Source: an uncultured Oscillospiraceae bacterium
GTDB lineage: Bacteria; Bacillota; Clostridia; Oscillospirales; Ruminococcaceae
DNA length: 35,265 nt
Direction: 5' to 3'
Assembly: GCA_949298535.1 (NCBI GenBank)
Contig: CASFXA010000005.1
Span: 1-35,265 of the forward strand
Position numbers and translations under genes: made by a program. The notes under the pieces are model-generated. The model was given only the letters and a program-made list of their open reading frames with translations. It was not told the DNA's origin and did not search any database. Of the stretch, positions 21,904 to 29,494 are shown piece by piece. Each line of letters begins with the position of its first letter. Position 1 is the stretch's first letter.

Positions 21904-22163
21904 GCGGCGGCGGTTTATCCGCCGCCGCCTGAGCGTGTCGAAAAAGTTCGACACGCTTCCAGGGGGTATCCCATACCCCCTGGATACGATTCTGGTTCCA
22001 GAAGAAACTAGAATCGATACCCCCGGTTTCGCGCCCCTGTGGGCGCGGGTCGGGGGATAAAAATCAGGCGCATGTCCTGATTTTTATGATTTTGAATGTT
22101 GTTTCCTTTTTGAAGGTGGGTTTTTCGACAGCCTGTGGCGGCGGAGGTTTATCCGCCGCCGCC
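21904..22163. repeat. Array of perfect hairpins with inverted end units
   Basis: Seven hairpins in 260 bp: 21904-21928 (10-bp GCGGCGGCGG stem, loop TTTAT), 21932-21957 (11 bp, loop AAAG), 21959-21983 (11 bp, loop CCC), 21987-22016 (11 bp with one G-U), 22020-22056 (CGCGCCC/GGGCGCG inside CCCCCG/CGGGGG), 22057-22087 (12 bp, loop 7) and 22137-22162 (GGCGGCGG/CCGCCGCC). The first and last units are inverted versions of each other: both pair a GGCGGCGG hairpin with TTTTTCGACA, which occurs inverted at 21936-21945 and direct at 22121-22130. There is no gene inside. It looks like a palindromic intergenic element. Confidence 0.7.
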
Positions 22164-22406
22164 TTTGGGTCGCGTACCTGGGAATTTTCCTTTTGGATTT
22201 GAGCCTTCCGCCCCTCAGGCGGCCGCCTGTAGCGCAGAAGCATGGCTGTCGTTGCAAAGCCAGGAGCAGGGGAACGCATTTGGGGGACTGCCCCATTGGA
22301 AGCGGAGCCGGAAAGGGGCAAGAAAAGGGGGAACATCTTCCCCCAGGGGCCGGGACGGATGTACATCATCTCTCCAGGGGGTCCCTGGACGGTGCCTAAT
22401 AGTTTG

Positions 22407-22446
22407 GGGGAGGAGCGCCTTGCAATGTAACAAGGCGCTCCTCCCC
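22407..22446 (-). terminator. Strong hairpin after glgP
   Basis: GGGGAGGAGCGCCTTG pairs perfectly with CAAGGCGCTCCTCCCC (16 bp, 8-nt loop), 30 nt after the glgP stop on the minus strand. AAACTATTAG follows, so there is no real U-tract; it may end transcription or protect the 3' end. Confidence 0.6.
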
Positions 22447-22476
22447 TCGCTGATGGAAACAGAGGGCAGACGGCAG

Positions 22477-24813
22477 TCAAAGTCCCCAAATTTCCCTGGC
22501 ATATTGAATAATCGTCCGGTCACTGGAGAAGGGACCGGCATGGGCGATATTCATCAGACACTTGTGGGCGAACTCTCCCCGGTTCTGATAATCCCGGTTG
22601 GTCCGCAGCCGGGCGTCGCAGTAGGAGGCAAAGTCCAGCAGCAGATCGTATTGATCCGGCTTGTGCCAGCTGGCCCCCTTCATCAGGGAATCGTACAGCT
22701 CCCGGAACATTCCGGTGCCGCCGTCGTTGAAGGTTCCATCCACCAAAGATTCCACCACCCGCCGCAGCCGGGGCTGTGCCTCGCAGAGGCCCTCCGGGGT
22801 GTCGGTGCGGCCAGGGTCCTGAATCTCCTCCACTGTGGCGCCGAAGATATAATTGTTTTCCGCGCCTGCCTGCTCCACAATTTCGATGTTGGCCCCGTCC
22901 AGAGTCCCCAGAGTGACGGCGCCGTTGAGCATAAACTTCATGTTGCTGGTGCCGCTGGCTTCGGTGCCGGCGGTGGAGATCTGCTCCGACACATCGGCGG
23001 CGGGGATCAGTTTTTCGGCGTAGGAAACGTCGTAATTCTGGACGAAAAGCACCTGCATCAGGTCCTTCATCTCCGGGTCGCCGTTGATGAGTCGGGCCAC
23101 CTCCCCGATGTATTTGATGATCCCTTTGGCCCGGTAATAGCCGGGGGCCGCCTTGGCGCCAAAGAGATAGGCGGTTGGCTGGAAATCGGTGATTCTCCCT
23201 TCCTTCAGCCCCCAGTAGGCGTCCAAAATGGAGAAAGCGTTGAGGAGCTGCCGTTTGTACTCATGAAGGCGCTTGATCTGCACATCAAAGAGGAAATCTT
23301 CCCGCAGCTCAAAGCCCTCCCGCCTGGCCACATAATCCCGCAGCTGCCGCTTTTTCTCCTCCTTCACCTGCTGGAACCGGGCGATTACCGCTCCGTCCTC
23401 CAGCACCGGAACCAGCTGTTCCAGCTGACCGAGATCGGTGAGCCAGCCGTCTCCTATTTCATCGGTGATGAGGGAGGACAGCTCCGGATTGCAGAGGGCC
23501 AGCCAGCGCCGCTGGGTGATGCCGTTGGTCTTGTTGCTCAGCCGCTCCGGCCACAGGGCGTACCATTCCCTGAGGGTTTGCGCCTTGAGAATATCGGTGT
23601 GGATGCGGGCAACGCCGTTGGTGGAGTGAGTGGCGTAAACAGCCATCCGGGCCATATGAACCCGGGTTCCGTCCAGGATGAAATAGGGCTCCGCTTCTTT
23701 GCCGGTGATGCCCCGGTCCCGCAGCTCCCGCCGCAGCCGGTTGTTCAGCAGCACGATATAAGGATACACCTGGGGAACCACCGACAGCAGCAGTTCCACA
23801 TCCCATTTTTCCAACGCCTCCGCCATGATGGTGTGATTGGTGTAGGCGAACACTCCCTGCACCAGAGGAAAGGCCTCCTCAAAGGAGAGGAGATGCTCCT
23901 CCATCAGCAGCCGCAGCAGCTCCGGAATGGAGACGGTGGGATGGGTGTCGTTGAGCTGGATGGCCACCTCCTCCGACAGATGGGTGAAGTCCTCTCCCCG
24001 GCGGGCGATATACCCCCGAAGGATGCTCTGGAGGGAGGCGCTGGAGAAGAAATACTGCTGTTTGAGGCGCAGACGCTTTCCCTCCAGGGTGTCATCATTG
24101 GGGTAAAGAACGGCGGAGAGGGCTTCCGCCCGGTTCCGGTCCCTATAGGCGGCGTCGTAATCCTGACGGTTGAAAGCGGTGAGGTCCAGTTCCTCCACCG
24201 GCTCCGCCTGCCACAGCCGCAGGGTGTTCACCAGCCCCTTTTGACCGTAGCCGATGACCGGCATATCGTAGGGCACCGCCCGCACCTGCTGGTCCCGGAA
24301 GGAAATCAGAATGCTCTCCTCTTCCCGCCGGACGCTCCAGGGGTCTCCAAAACGGAGCCAGTCGTCAGGATATTCCCGCTGAAAGCCGTCTTCAATTTTC
24401 TGACGGAACAAGCCGTACCGGTAGCGGATGCCATAGCCGTCCAGGGGCACCCCCTGGGTGGCGGCGGAATCCAGAAAACAGGCGGCCAGCCGTCCCAGCC
24501 CGCCGTTGCCCAGGGCGTCGTCCTCGATCTCCTCCAGAATGTTCAGGGGGAGATGATGCCGTTCCAGCCATTGATTCCACTCCTCCAAAAGCCCCAGATT
24601 CATCAGATTGGCGGAGACCACACGCCCCAGGAGAAATTCCGCCGAAAAGTAGCAGGCCCGCTTTCCTTCCGGCTGCGCCTGCCAGCGGGGCATCAGCAGC
24701 TTCATGGCCGCCTGGGAAACAGCGGTATATAGTTCCTTGGGGCTGGCCGTTTCCGGGGATATGCCCAGCCGTGCCAGCTCCCGGTCTATTTCTTTGGAAA
24801 AGGTGTTGTCCAT
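22477..24813 (-). CDS. glgP: Glycogen/maltodextrin phosphorylase
   Basis: A 778-residue GT35 enzyme that uses phosphate to release glucose 1-phosphate from alpha-1,4-glucans. Clear motifs are CYFSAEFLLGR near residue 55, EIEDDALGNGGLGRLAACFLD near 95, QLNDTHP, and the PLP site EASGTSNMKFMLNGAVTLGT with the cofactor Lys626. Length is a little short of E. coli GlgP (815), as in clostridial enzymes with a shorter N terminus lacking regulatory extension. The start is ATG 24813, which has AAGGAGG 9 nt upstream; an ATG seven codons earlier lies before that site. Its start follows the malQ stop by a single base, so the two are translationally linked and act in the same maltodextrin/glycogen pathway. 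Confidence 0.97.
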   Translation of the reverse strand: MDNTFSKEIDRELARLGISPETASPKELYTAVSQAAMKLLMPRWQAQPEGKRACYFSAEFLLGRVVSANLMNLGLLEEWNQWLERHHLPLNILEEIEDDALGNGGLGRLAACFLDSAATQGVPLDGYGIRYRYGLFRQKIEDGFQREYPDDWLRFGDPWSVRREEESILISFRDQQVRAVPYDMPVIGYGQKGLVNTLRLWQAEPVEELDLTAFNRQDYDAAYRDRNRAEALSAVLYPNDDTLEGKRLRLKQQYFFSSASLQSILRGYIARRGEDFTHLSEEVAIQLNDTHPTVSIPELLRLLMEEHLLSFEEAFPLVQGVFAYTNHTIMAEALEKWDVELLLSVVPQVYPYIVLLNNRLRRELRDRGITGKEAEPYFILDGTRVHMARMAVYATHSTNGVARIHTDILKAQTLREWYALWPERLSNKTNGITQRRWLALCNPELSSLITDEIGDGWLTDLGQLEQLVPVLEDGAVIARFQQVKEEKKRQLRDYVARREGFELREDFLFDVQIKRLHEYKRQLLNAFSILDAYWGLKEGRITDFQPTAYLFGAKAAPGYYRAKGIIKYIGEVARLINGDPEMKDLMQVLFVQNYDVSYAEKLIPAADVSEQISTAGTEASGTSNMKFMLNGAVTLGTLDGANIEIVEQAGAENNYIFGATVEEIQDPGRTDTPEGLCEAQPRLRRVVESLVDGTFNDGGTGMFRELYDSLMKGASWHKPDQYDLLLDFASYCDARLRTNRDYQNRGEFAHKCLMNIAHAGPFSSDRTIIQYAREIWGL

Positions 24814-24814
24814 T

Positions 24815-26344
24815 TTACGGTTCCTCCTTCTCATCCGTTGGGGAAATCAGCCGTCCGTACACCAGCGCCAGGCGCTTCATCCGGGCGGCCAGGTCCTCTG
24901 TCAATTGTCCCGGCAGCAGCCGCCACATCCAGTTTTCCCCCAAAGTGGAGGGGGTATTGGTGCGGGCGGTGTCGTCCAGCTCCAGCCAGTCCTGCATCTG
25001 AATGACGGCGGTATCAGCCACACTTGCCATAGCGCAGCGGATCACCGCCCGGGGCAGCTGCTTATTGGTGCGGACATTCAGATATTCCCGGGCGAAGGCC
25101 AGAGATTTCCGGTCCATCCGTCCGAAAAGGCCCACGAGGGTTTGGTTGTCATGGGTGCCGGCGTAGACCACCGAATTTTTTTCGTAACAATGGGGCAGAT
25201 AGGGGTTGCTGCTGCCGCTGTCAAAGGCGAAGGACAGCACCTTCATCCCGGGATAACCGCTGCGCTGCTGCAAACGGCGCACCGGGGCAGTCACCACCCC
25301 CAGATCCTCGGCGATGATCCGCCCCTGTCCCAGGGTATCGCTGAGGGCTGCCAGCAGCTTGTCCCCGGGTCCCGGCATCCATCGCCCTTCCACGGCGGTG
25401 TCGTTGCCGGCGGGGATGGAATAATAGTTGACGATGCCGATAAAATGGTCGATGCGGATGATGTCGTACAGCTCCCCCTGGGCGGCCATCCGGGCACGCC
25501 ACCAGGAAAAGCCGTCCTTCTCCATCACCTCCCACCGGTAGAGGGGATTGCCCCACAGCTGCCCGGTGGCGGAAAAGAGATCCGGCGGCACCCCTGCCAC
25601 ATGGGTGGGCCGGCGATCCTCATCCAGCTGGAACTGCTCCCCGTGTACCCACACATCGGCGCTGTCCATGGCCACATAGATGGGGATGTCCCCAATGATG
25701 GCGATCCCCCGGCTGTTGGCGTATTCCTTGACCTGGCGCCACTGACGGAAAAAGTGATATTGGCAGAAGGCCCAGAAGGCCATCTCTTCCCCAAGCTCCT
25801 TTTTGGCCCGGTCCAGCGCTTTGGGCTGCCGCAGCCGCAGGGGATCCGGCCACTGCTGCCAGGACCGGCCCTCATACCGCTCCTTCAGGGCCATGTAGAG
25901 GCAGTAGTCCTCCAGCCAGTTCTTCCGGACGTCCATGAAGGAAAGAAATTCCGGATCCTTCCGGGTCCACCGGGAGAAGGCCAGCCGCAGCAGGGAAAAG
26001 CGGTTTTGATAGATCAGACCGTAGTCCACCTGGGCGGGGTTCTTTCCCCAATCCCACTGCTCCCCTTCGCCCGGCAGCAGCAGGCCATCCTCCTCCAGCA
26101 CCCCCGGATCGATGAAATAAGGGTTGCCGGCAAAGGCGGAAAAACTTTGGTAAGGGCTGTCCCCATAGCTGGTAGGCCCCAGGGGCAGCACCTGCCAGCA
26201 GGTTTGTCCCGCCGCCGCCAGGAAATCCACAAATTCCAGCGCCGCCCGCCCCAGGGAACCAATGCCCCAGGGGGAGGGAAGACTGGCCACCGGCAGCAGC
26301 ACCCCGCAGCGCCGGGGAAGGGAAGGTTGTTTTTTCAGTCTCAT
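24815..26344 (-). CDS. malQ: 4-alpha-glucanotransferase
   Basis: A 509-residue GH77 amylomaltase that transfers glucan segments between malto-oligosaccharides, giving longer chains for phosphorylase. Family motifs: RCGVLLPVASLPSPWGIG at the start, SYGDSPYQSFSAFAGNPYFI, GDIPIYVAMDSADVW, YDIIRIDHFIG with the nucleophile Asp, IIAEDLGVV with the acid/base Glu, and YAGTHDNQTLVG with the third Asp. Length is standard for bacterial MalQ of this type. ATG 26344 has only a weak ribosome binding site (GGCGGTGA). glgP follows after 1 nt; the YihY-like gene lies 55 nt upstream on the same strand. Confidence 0.96.
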   Translation of the reverse strand: MRLKKQPSLPRRCGVLLPVASLPSPWGIGSLGRAALEFVDFLAAAGQTCWQVLPLGPTSYGDSPYQSFSAFAGNPYFIDPGVLEEDGLLLPGEGEQWDWGKNPAQVDYGLIYQNRFSLLRLAFSRWTRKDPEFLSFMDVRKNWLEDYCLYMALKERYEGRSWQQWPDPLRLRQPKALDRAKKELGEEMAFWAFCQYHFFRQWRQVKEYANSRGIAIIGDIPIYVAMDSADVWVHGEQFQLDEDRRPTHVAGVPPDLFSATGQLWGNPLYRWEVMEKDGFSWWRARMAAQGELYDIIRIDHFIGIVNYYSIPAGNDTAVEGRWMPGPGDKLLAALSDTLGQGRIIAEDLGVVTAPVRRLQQRSGYPGMKVLSFAFDSGSSNPYLPHCYEKNSVVYAGTHDNQTLVGLFGRMDRKSLAFAREYLNVRTNKQLPRAVIRCAMASVADTAVIQMQDWLELDDTARTNTPSTLGENWMWRLLPGQLTEDLAARMKRLALVYGRLISPTDEKEEP

Positions 26345-26399
26345 AAAAAAGCGTCACCGCCTTTGTTGAAATTCATTGTGAAAAAGAGGTGTCCGGCAG

Positions 26400-27254
26400 T
26401 CATTTTTTCCCCGGCTCTTTTTTCAGCTCAGCCAAGGCGCTGCTGAACTCCGAACCCATAATCAGCACCACCGACAGGGCGTACAGCCACATCAGCAGCA
26501 CAATGATACCGCCGATGGAGCCGTACAGCAGGGAGTATCGGGCGATATTTTCCACATAGAAGGAGAAGGCCACAGAGAAAGCCAGCCAGCACACCAGGGT
26601 GGCAATGGTGCCGGGAAGGACGTCCGCGGGGCGCATGGGCTTGTTGGGAGCCATGAGGTATAACAGGGAGATCAACACCAGCATCACAACCCCCAGCAGA
26701 AAGAAACGCAGAATATCCCAGATCCGGATGGTGTCTACAGGGATATGAATAAACCGGGAAAGGAAGGTGAGCAGCCAGCTGCCCGCCATGGTCAGCACCA
26801 GGGAAAGAACGATGGTCAGCAGCACGCCCACCGTCATGGTCAGCACCACCAGCTGCCGGGCGATGGGACTGCGATGACGGGTGATGTGCCAGGCCTTGTT
26901 GATGTCGTCCACCAGGGAGGAAACCGCCCGCATGGGGAACCAGATGGAAAAGACCAGTCCAAAGATCATCAGGGCCTGACTTTGATTTTCGGAAACATAT
27001 TCCAGATACATATTCACCAGATTGAGCACGTCGTCAGGAATAATGGCGCGCAGCTCCTCCACCGGCAGAGGGTTGAGATGCAGACGTCCCAACAGGCTGC
27101 TGAGGAAGATGAGAAAGGGAAAGAAGGAAAAGATGAAGTAATAGGTGAGAGCGGCGGCGGATTTCCCCACATCATGGCGGAAGTACCGGCGCACCAGGGC
27201 CTCGGTCAGCAGGAAAAACTTGTTTTGAGGCTTCTTAAAGGGGAAAACGCCCAT
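26400..27254 (-). CDS. YihY/BrkB-family membrane protein
   Basis: A 284-residue inner-membrane protein of the YihY/BrkB (formerly 'ribonuclease BN') family, with about six membrane helices. Family features visible are SAAALTYYFIFSFFPFLIFL near the N terminus, VFSIWFPMRAVSSLVDDINKAW, YLMAPNKPMRPADVLPG and the last YGSIGGIIVLLMWLYALSVVLIMGSEF. The molecular role of the family is unsettled; RNase activity was disproved for E. coli YihY and a transport or envelope role is suspected. I choose ATG 27254, with GGAGGG 6 nt upstream; the TTG at 27278 has none. It lies between bcp and malQ with short gaps (72 and 55 nt) and may share their transcript. Confidence 0.92.
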   Translation of the reverse strand: MGVFPFKKPQNKFFLLTEALVRRYFRHDVGKSAAALTYYFIFSFFPFLIFLSSLLGRLHLNPLPVEELRAIIPDDVLNLVNMYLEYVSENQSQALMIFGLVFSIWFPMRAVSSLVDDINKAWHITRHRSPIARQLVVLTMTVGVLLTIVLSLVLTMAGSWLLTFLSRFIHIPVDTIRIWDILRFFLLGVVMLVLISLLYLMAPNKPMRPADVLPGTIATLVCWLAFSVAFSFYVENIARYSLLYGSIGGIIVLLMWLYALSVVLIMGSEFSSALAELKKEPGKK

Positions 27255-27326
27255 TCTGGTCCCTCCTTCCAAAAACAACAGGATTCCGTTTAGTGTATGC
27301 CGGAAAGGAAGGAAAAAAACAGCTTT

Positions 27327-27791
27327 TTATCCCTCTGCGCCCAGATAGGCGAGAATTTCTCCGGCGTTCTGCTCCGGTTTCACCTTGGGCCAAACCTTTT
27401 CCACCCGTCCGTTTTCGTCGATGAGATAAGTGGTTCTCACCACGCCCATGGAGATTTTTCCGTACAGCTTTTTCTCCTGCCACACACCGTAATCATTCAG
27501 AACTGTCAGCTCCGGATCGGAGAGGAGAGTAAAGGGCAGCTGATACTTCTGGGCGAACTTTTCGTGGCTGCTTACGCTGTCCTTGCTGATCCCAACCACC
27601 GGGATCCCCAAAGACTCAAACCGATCCCAAACCGAGGCGAAGGCACAGGCCTGTTTGGTACAGCCGGGGGTGTTATCCTTGGGATAAAAATACAGCACCA
27701 CTTTTTTTCCCGCAAAGTCAGAGAGGGAGACCTCCTCCCCCTTTTGGTTCCGGAGGGTGAAGTCCGGAGCCCTGGTTCCCTGTTCCAGCAT
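27327..27791 (-). CDS. bcp: Thioredoxin-dependent thiol peroxidase (Bcp/PrxQ peroxiredoxin)
   Basis: A 154-residue peroxiredoxin of the Bcp/PrxQ subfamily, reducing hydrogen peroxide and organic peroxides with electrons from thioredoxin. The peroxidatic Cys44 and resolving Cys49 lie in the signature TPGCTKQACAF, five residues apart as in the alpha-2-linked PrxQ type; Thr41 and the Arg in VVRTTYLID complete the active site. Full length. ATG 27791 follows AAAGGAGG by 6 nt, and a strong promoter lies about 93 nt upstream. In an anaerobe it is part of oxygen defence. Confidence 0.95.
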   Translation of the reverse strand: MLEQGTRAPDFTLRNQKGEEVSLSDFAGKKVVLYFYPKDNTPGCTKQACAFASVWDRFESLGIPVVGISKDSVSSHEKFAQKYQLPFTLLSDPELTVLNDYGVWQEKKLYGKISMGVVRTTYLIDENGRVEKVWPKVKPEQNAGEILAYLGAEG

Positions 27792-27883
27792 AAAAATCCT
27801 CCTTTAGACAGGCAGTTTTTCCCAAAGACCGGCGTTCATGCGGAAGCCGCATCTCCGGGAGCACAGAGGGATAACTGTATTCT

Positions 27884-27912
27884 ATTGTACCGTTTGCACA
27901 GAGAAATGACAA
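27884..27912 (-). promoter_or_regulatory. Promoter of bcp
   Basis: On the minus strand TTGTCA (27912-27907), 17-nt spacer, TACAAT (27889-27884). It could also serve the YihY-like, malQ and glgP genes, because no terminator is seen between them. Confidence 0.7.
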
Positions 27913-27940
27913 GACTTCCCGCTTAAAATGCTGAAAACAC

Positions 27941-27978
27941 AAAAATCTCCGGCCCGGACGAAGCGCCCAAGGCCGGAG
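27941..27978 (-). terminator. Terminator of the small 70-residue gene
   Basis: On the minus strand CTCCGGCC pairs with GGCCGGAG (8 bp, 16-nt loop) and is followed by ATTTTTG. It starts 31 nt after the stop at 28009 and directly precedes the bcp promoter. Confidence 0.75.
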
Positions 27979-28008
27979 GAGGGAATATGGAATTATTTGC
28001 GGGATCTT

Positions 28009-28221
28009 TTACAGCCCCGCCAGTACCCGGTAGCGCTGCTCCAGACGCCAGCTGCGAAAACCGCTGCGGGCGATCCGGTCCGAGAGTTCCACCAGCTCCG
28101 GGGACATCCAGGGCGTTCCCGCGTCAATGAGGCGAAAAGCCTTTCGCCTCCAGGCGGCAATCCTGCGCCATTCCGATTCAATGAGGCATCCAATCATCCA
28201 AAGCCGTATAGATTTCAGCAT
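28009..28221 (-). CDS. Small basic protein, possibly Spo0E-like
   Basis: A 70-residue, mostly helical, Arg-rich protein. Residues 36-54 (LIDAGTPWMSPELVELSDRI) resemble the second helix of Spo0E-type aspartyl-phosphate phosphatases, which remove phosphate from Spo0A and delay sporulation, but the typical SQxLD signature is only half kept (LSDRIARS). The assignment is therefore weak. ATG 28221 has AAGGA 13 nt upstream, longer than usual; a GTG at 28290 is less likely. Support for a real gene comes from the terminator directly downstream and a TATAGT box upstream near 28302. Confidence 0.6.
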   Translation of the reverse strand: MLKSIRLWMIGCLIESEWRRIAAWRRKAFRLIDAGTPWMSPELVELSDRIARSGFRSWRLEQRYRVLAGL

Positions 28222-28441
28222 AATCAGTTTCCGGTCCTTTTTGTCAAATTTTTGCCAGCTGTCCCAAAAGTGGGACCTTTTTGCCGGCACCTTTACTATA
28301 CCTCATCTGGCGCCGGGAATTTGTCGAAGGCCGTCGAGATCCTCACTTTTTAACAACTTTTGGGGAAATCCTGTTGAATCGCCCTGTTTTTCCGGGGGAA
28401 AATCTGGGGAAAGAAGGGGAAAACGGGTGGAAAATTTATTC

Positions 28442-29479
28442 TCACCTAAAAGCGCTCTTTTTCTTCCGGGGCAGCAGATGAAGGGCGGCGGTGCCCAGCG
28501 CGCTGACACCCAGAGGCAGATAAAAGCTGACCGCGCGGCTGAGGACCATGGCGGGAGCCACCAGGGACAGGCCGAATACCTGGCGGAACAGCACCAGAAA
28601 GCTCCCTTCCGAAGCTCCCGCGGATCCCGGCAGGGGGAGCGTGGAGACGGAGATGGTCAAAGCGGACTGCACCGCCAACAGCTGAGCCAGGGAAAATCCA
28701 CTGAGATGAAAGGCCCCGTAGATGGCGGCGGGAATCAGATACATCAGCAGCGCCTGCGAGACGGTCATCCCCATCAGCCAGGCCATGCGGCCAGGATGGG
28801 CTTTGGCGGCCTGTCTGCCGCGGCCATAGGCCCCCGCCGCTTGCTCCAGACGCCGGTGAAGCTCCCATGGATCCCGCAGCAGCTTTTTCCGACCCAGCAG
28901 GGAGATAAGGCCGCTGACGGCGCGGAGGGCCGGTTCCGGCCGGACAATCAGGGCCAGGATGCCCGCCAGCATGGCCAGATTGGCTCCCCAGCCCACCAGA
29001 AACAGCAGCCCCAGCCCTGTCATCTGTCCCAGGAGGAATTGGCGCTGCCAGGCGAAAAAGATCCCGCCCAGGGTGACCATGGAGATCTGATGGGCAAGGG
29101 CCATCAGCAGCAGGGTCAGGGCAGCCGCCGCTCCATCCTCCCCGTCCCGGGACATATAATAGATCTGAGCCGGCTGTCCCCCGGTGGAGGAGGGCGTGAC
29201 GGCGCTGAAATAAAATCCCACAAAAGCGTAGCCCAAACTGCGGCGCAGCCCCAGTTTTTTCCCGGTGAGGCCGAAAAAGAGCCCCCGCAGTTTCAGCGTT
29301 TCCAAAGCCATGAAAGCGGCCATCAGCCCCCCGGCCAGCCACAAAAAGCGAAGGTCAGCCTGACGGAAAGCGCCGATGAGGGCCAGGGGGTCCACATCCC
29401 GGAAGAGCAGCAGTCCGGTGCCGCCCATCAGCCCCAACAGCAACAGAATTCCAAAGAGCTTTTTGAAACGTGACGCCAT
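28442..29479 (-). CDS. Flippase-like membrane protein (lysylphosphatidylglycerol synthase TM-region / YbhN family)
   Basis: A 345-residue polytopic membrane protein with about eight hydrophobic helices, matching the transmembrane half of MprF and free-standing YbhN-type proteins (UPF0104). Hallmarks are GFYFSAVTPSSTGGQPAQIYYM (about 89-110) and LPLPGSAGASEGSFLVLF (about 279-296). The MprF half flips aminoacylated lipids; the role of stand-alone members is inferred as glycolipid or polyprenyl lipid movement. The C terminus is basic (PRKKKSAFR). ATG 29479 follows GGAGG by 10 nt. It starts 15 nt after the stop of a diacylglycerol glycosyltransferase-like gene, so it may move that enzyme's glycolipid product across the membrane. 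Confidence 0.88.
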   Translation of the reverse strand: MASRFKKLFGILLLLGLMGGTGLLLFRDVDPLALIGAFRQADLRFLWLAGGLMAAFMALETLKLRGLFFGLTGKKLGLRRSLGYAFVGFYFSAVTPSSTGGQPAQIYYMSRDGEDGAAAALTLLLMALAHQISMVTLGGIFFAWQRQFLLGQMTGLGLLFLVGWGANLAMLAGILALIVRPEPALRAVSGLISLLGRKKLLRDPWELHRRLEQAAGAYGRGRQAAKAHPGRMAWLMGMTVSQALLMYLIPAAIYGAFHLSGFSLAQLLAVQSALTISVSTLPLPGSAGASEGSFLVLFRQVFGLSLVAPAMVLSRAVSFYLPLGVSALGTAALHLLPRKKKSAFR

Positions 29480-29494
29480 ATCTTCCGCACCTCC

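Larger units (their letters stand above)
21231..22476. other. 1.2-kb gene-free region rich in hairpins
   Basis: Between the aldo/keto reductase and glgP no frame has a ribosome binding site together with protein-like composition. The stretch contains the reductase terminator, an imperfect 12-bp hairpin at 21399-21424, a 13-bp long-range inverted repeat (21497/21640), a dense palindrome array (21904-22163), further short hairpins (22327-22344, 22374-22388) and the glgP terminator. A 62-codon frame at 22242-22430 is possible but doubtful, as its stop lies in the loop of the glgP terminator. Confidence 0.6.

Noticed and set aside
21904-22163. CRISPR array or tRNA/rRNA genes
   Set aside because: The repeats are palindromes of different sequence with no equal spacers, and no cloverleaf or conserved RNA core is found here or elsewhere in the window.
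22135-24732. 865-codon plus-strand frame antisense to glgP
   Set aside because: It lies opposite an unmistakable phosphorylase; long antisense frames are common in GC-rich genes. No ribosome binding site and no recognisable domain.
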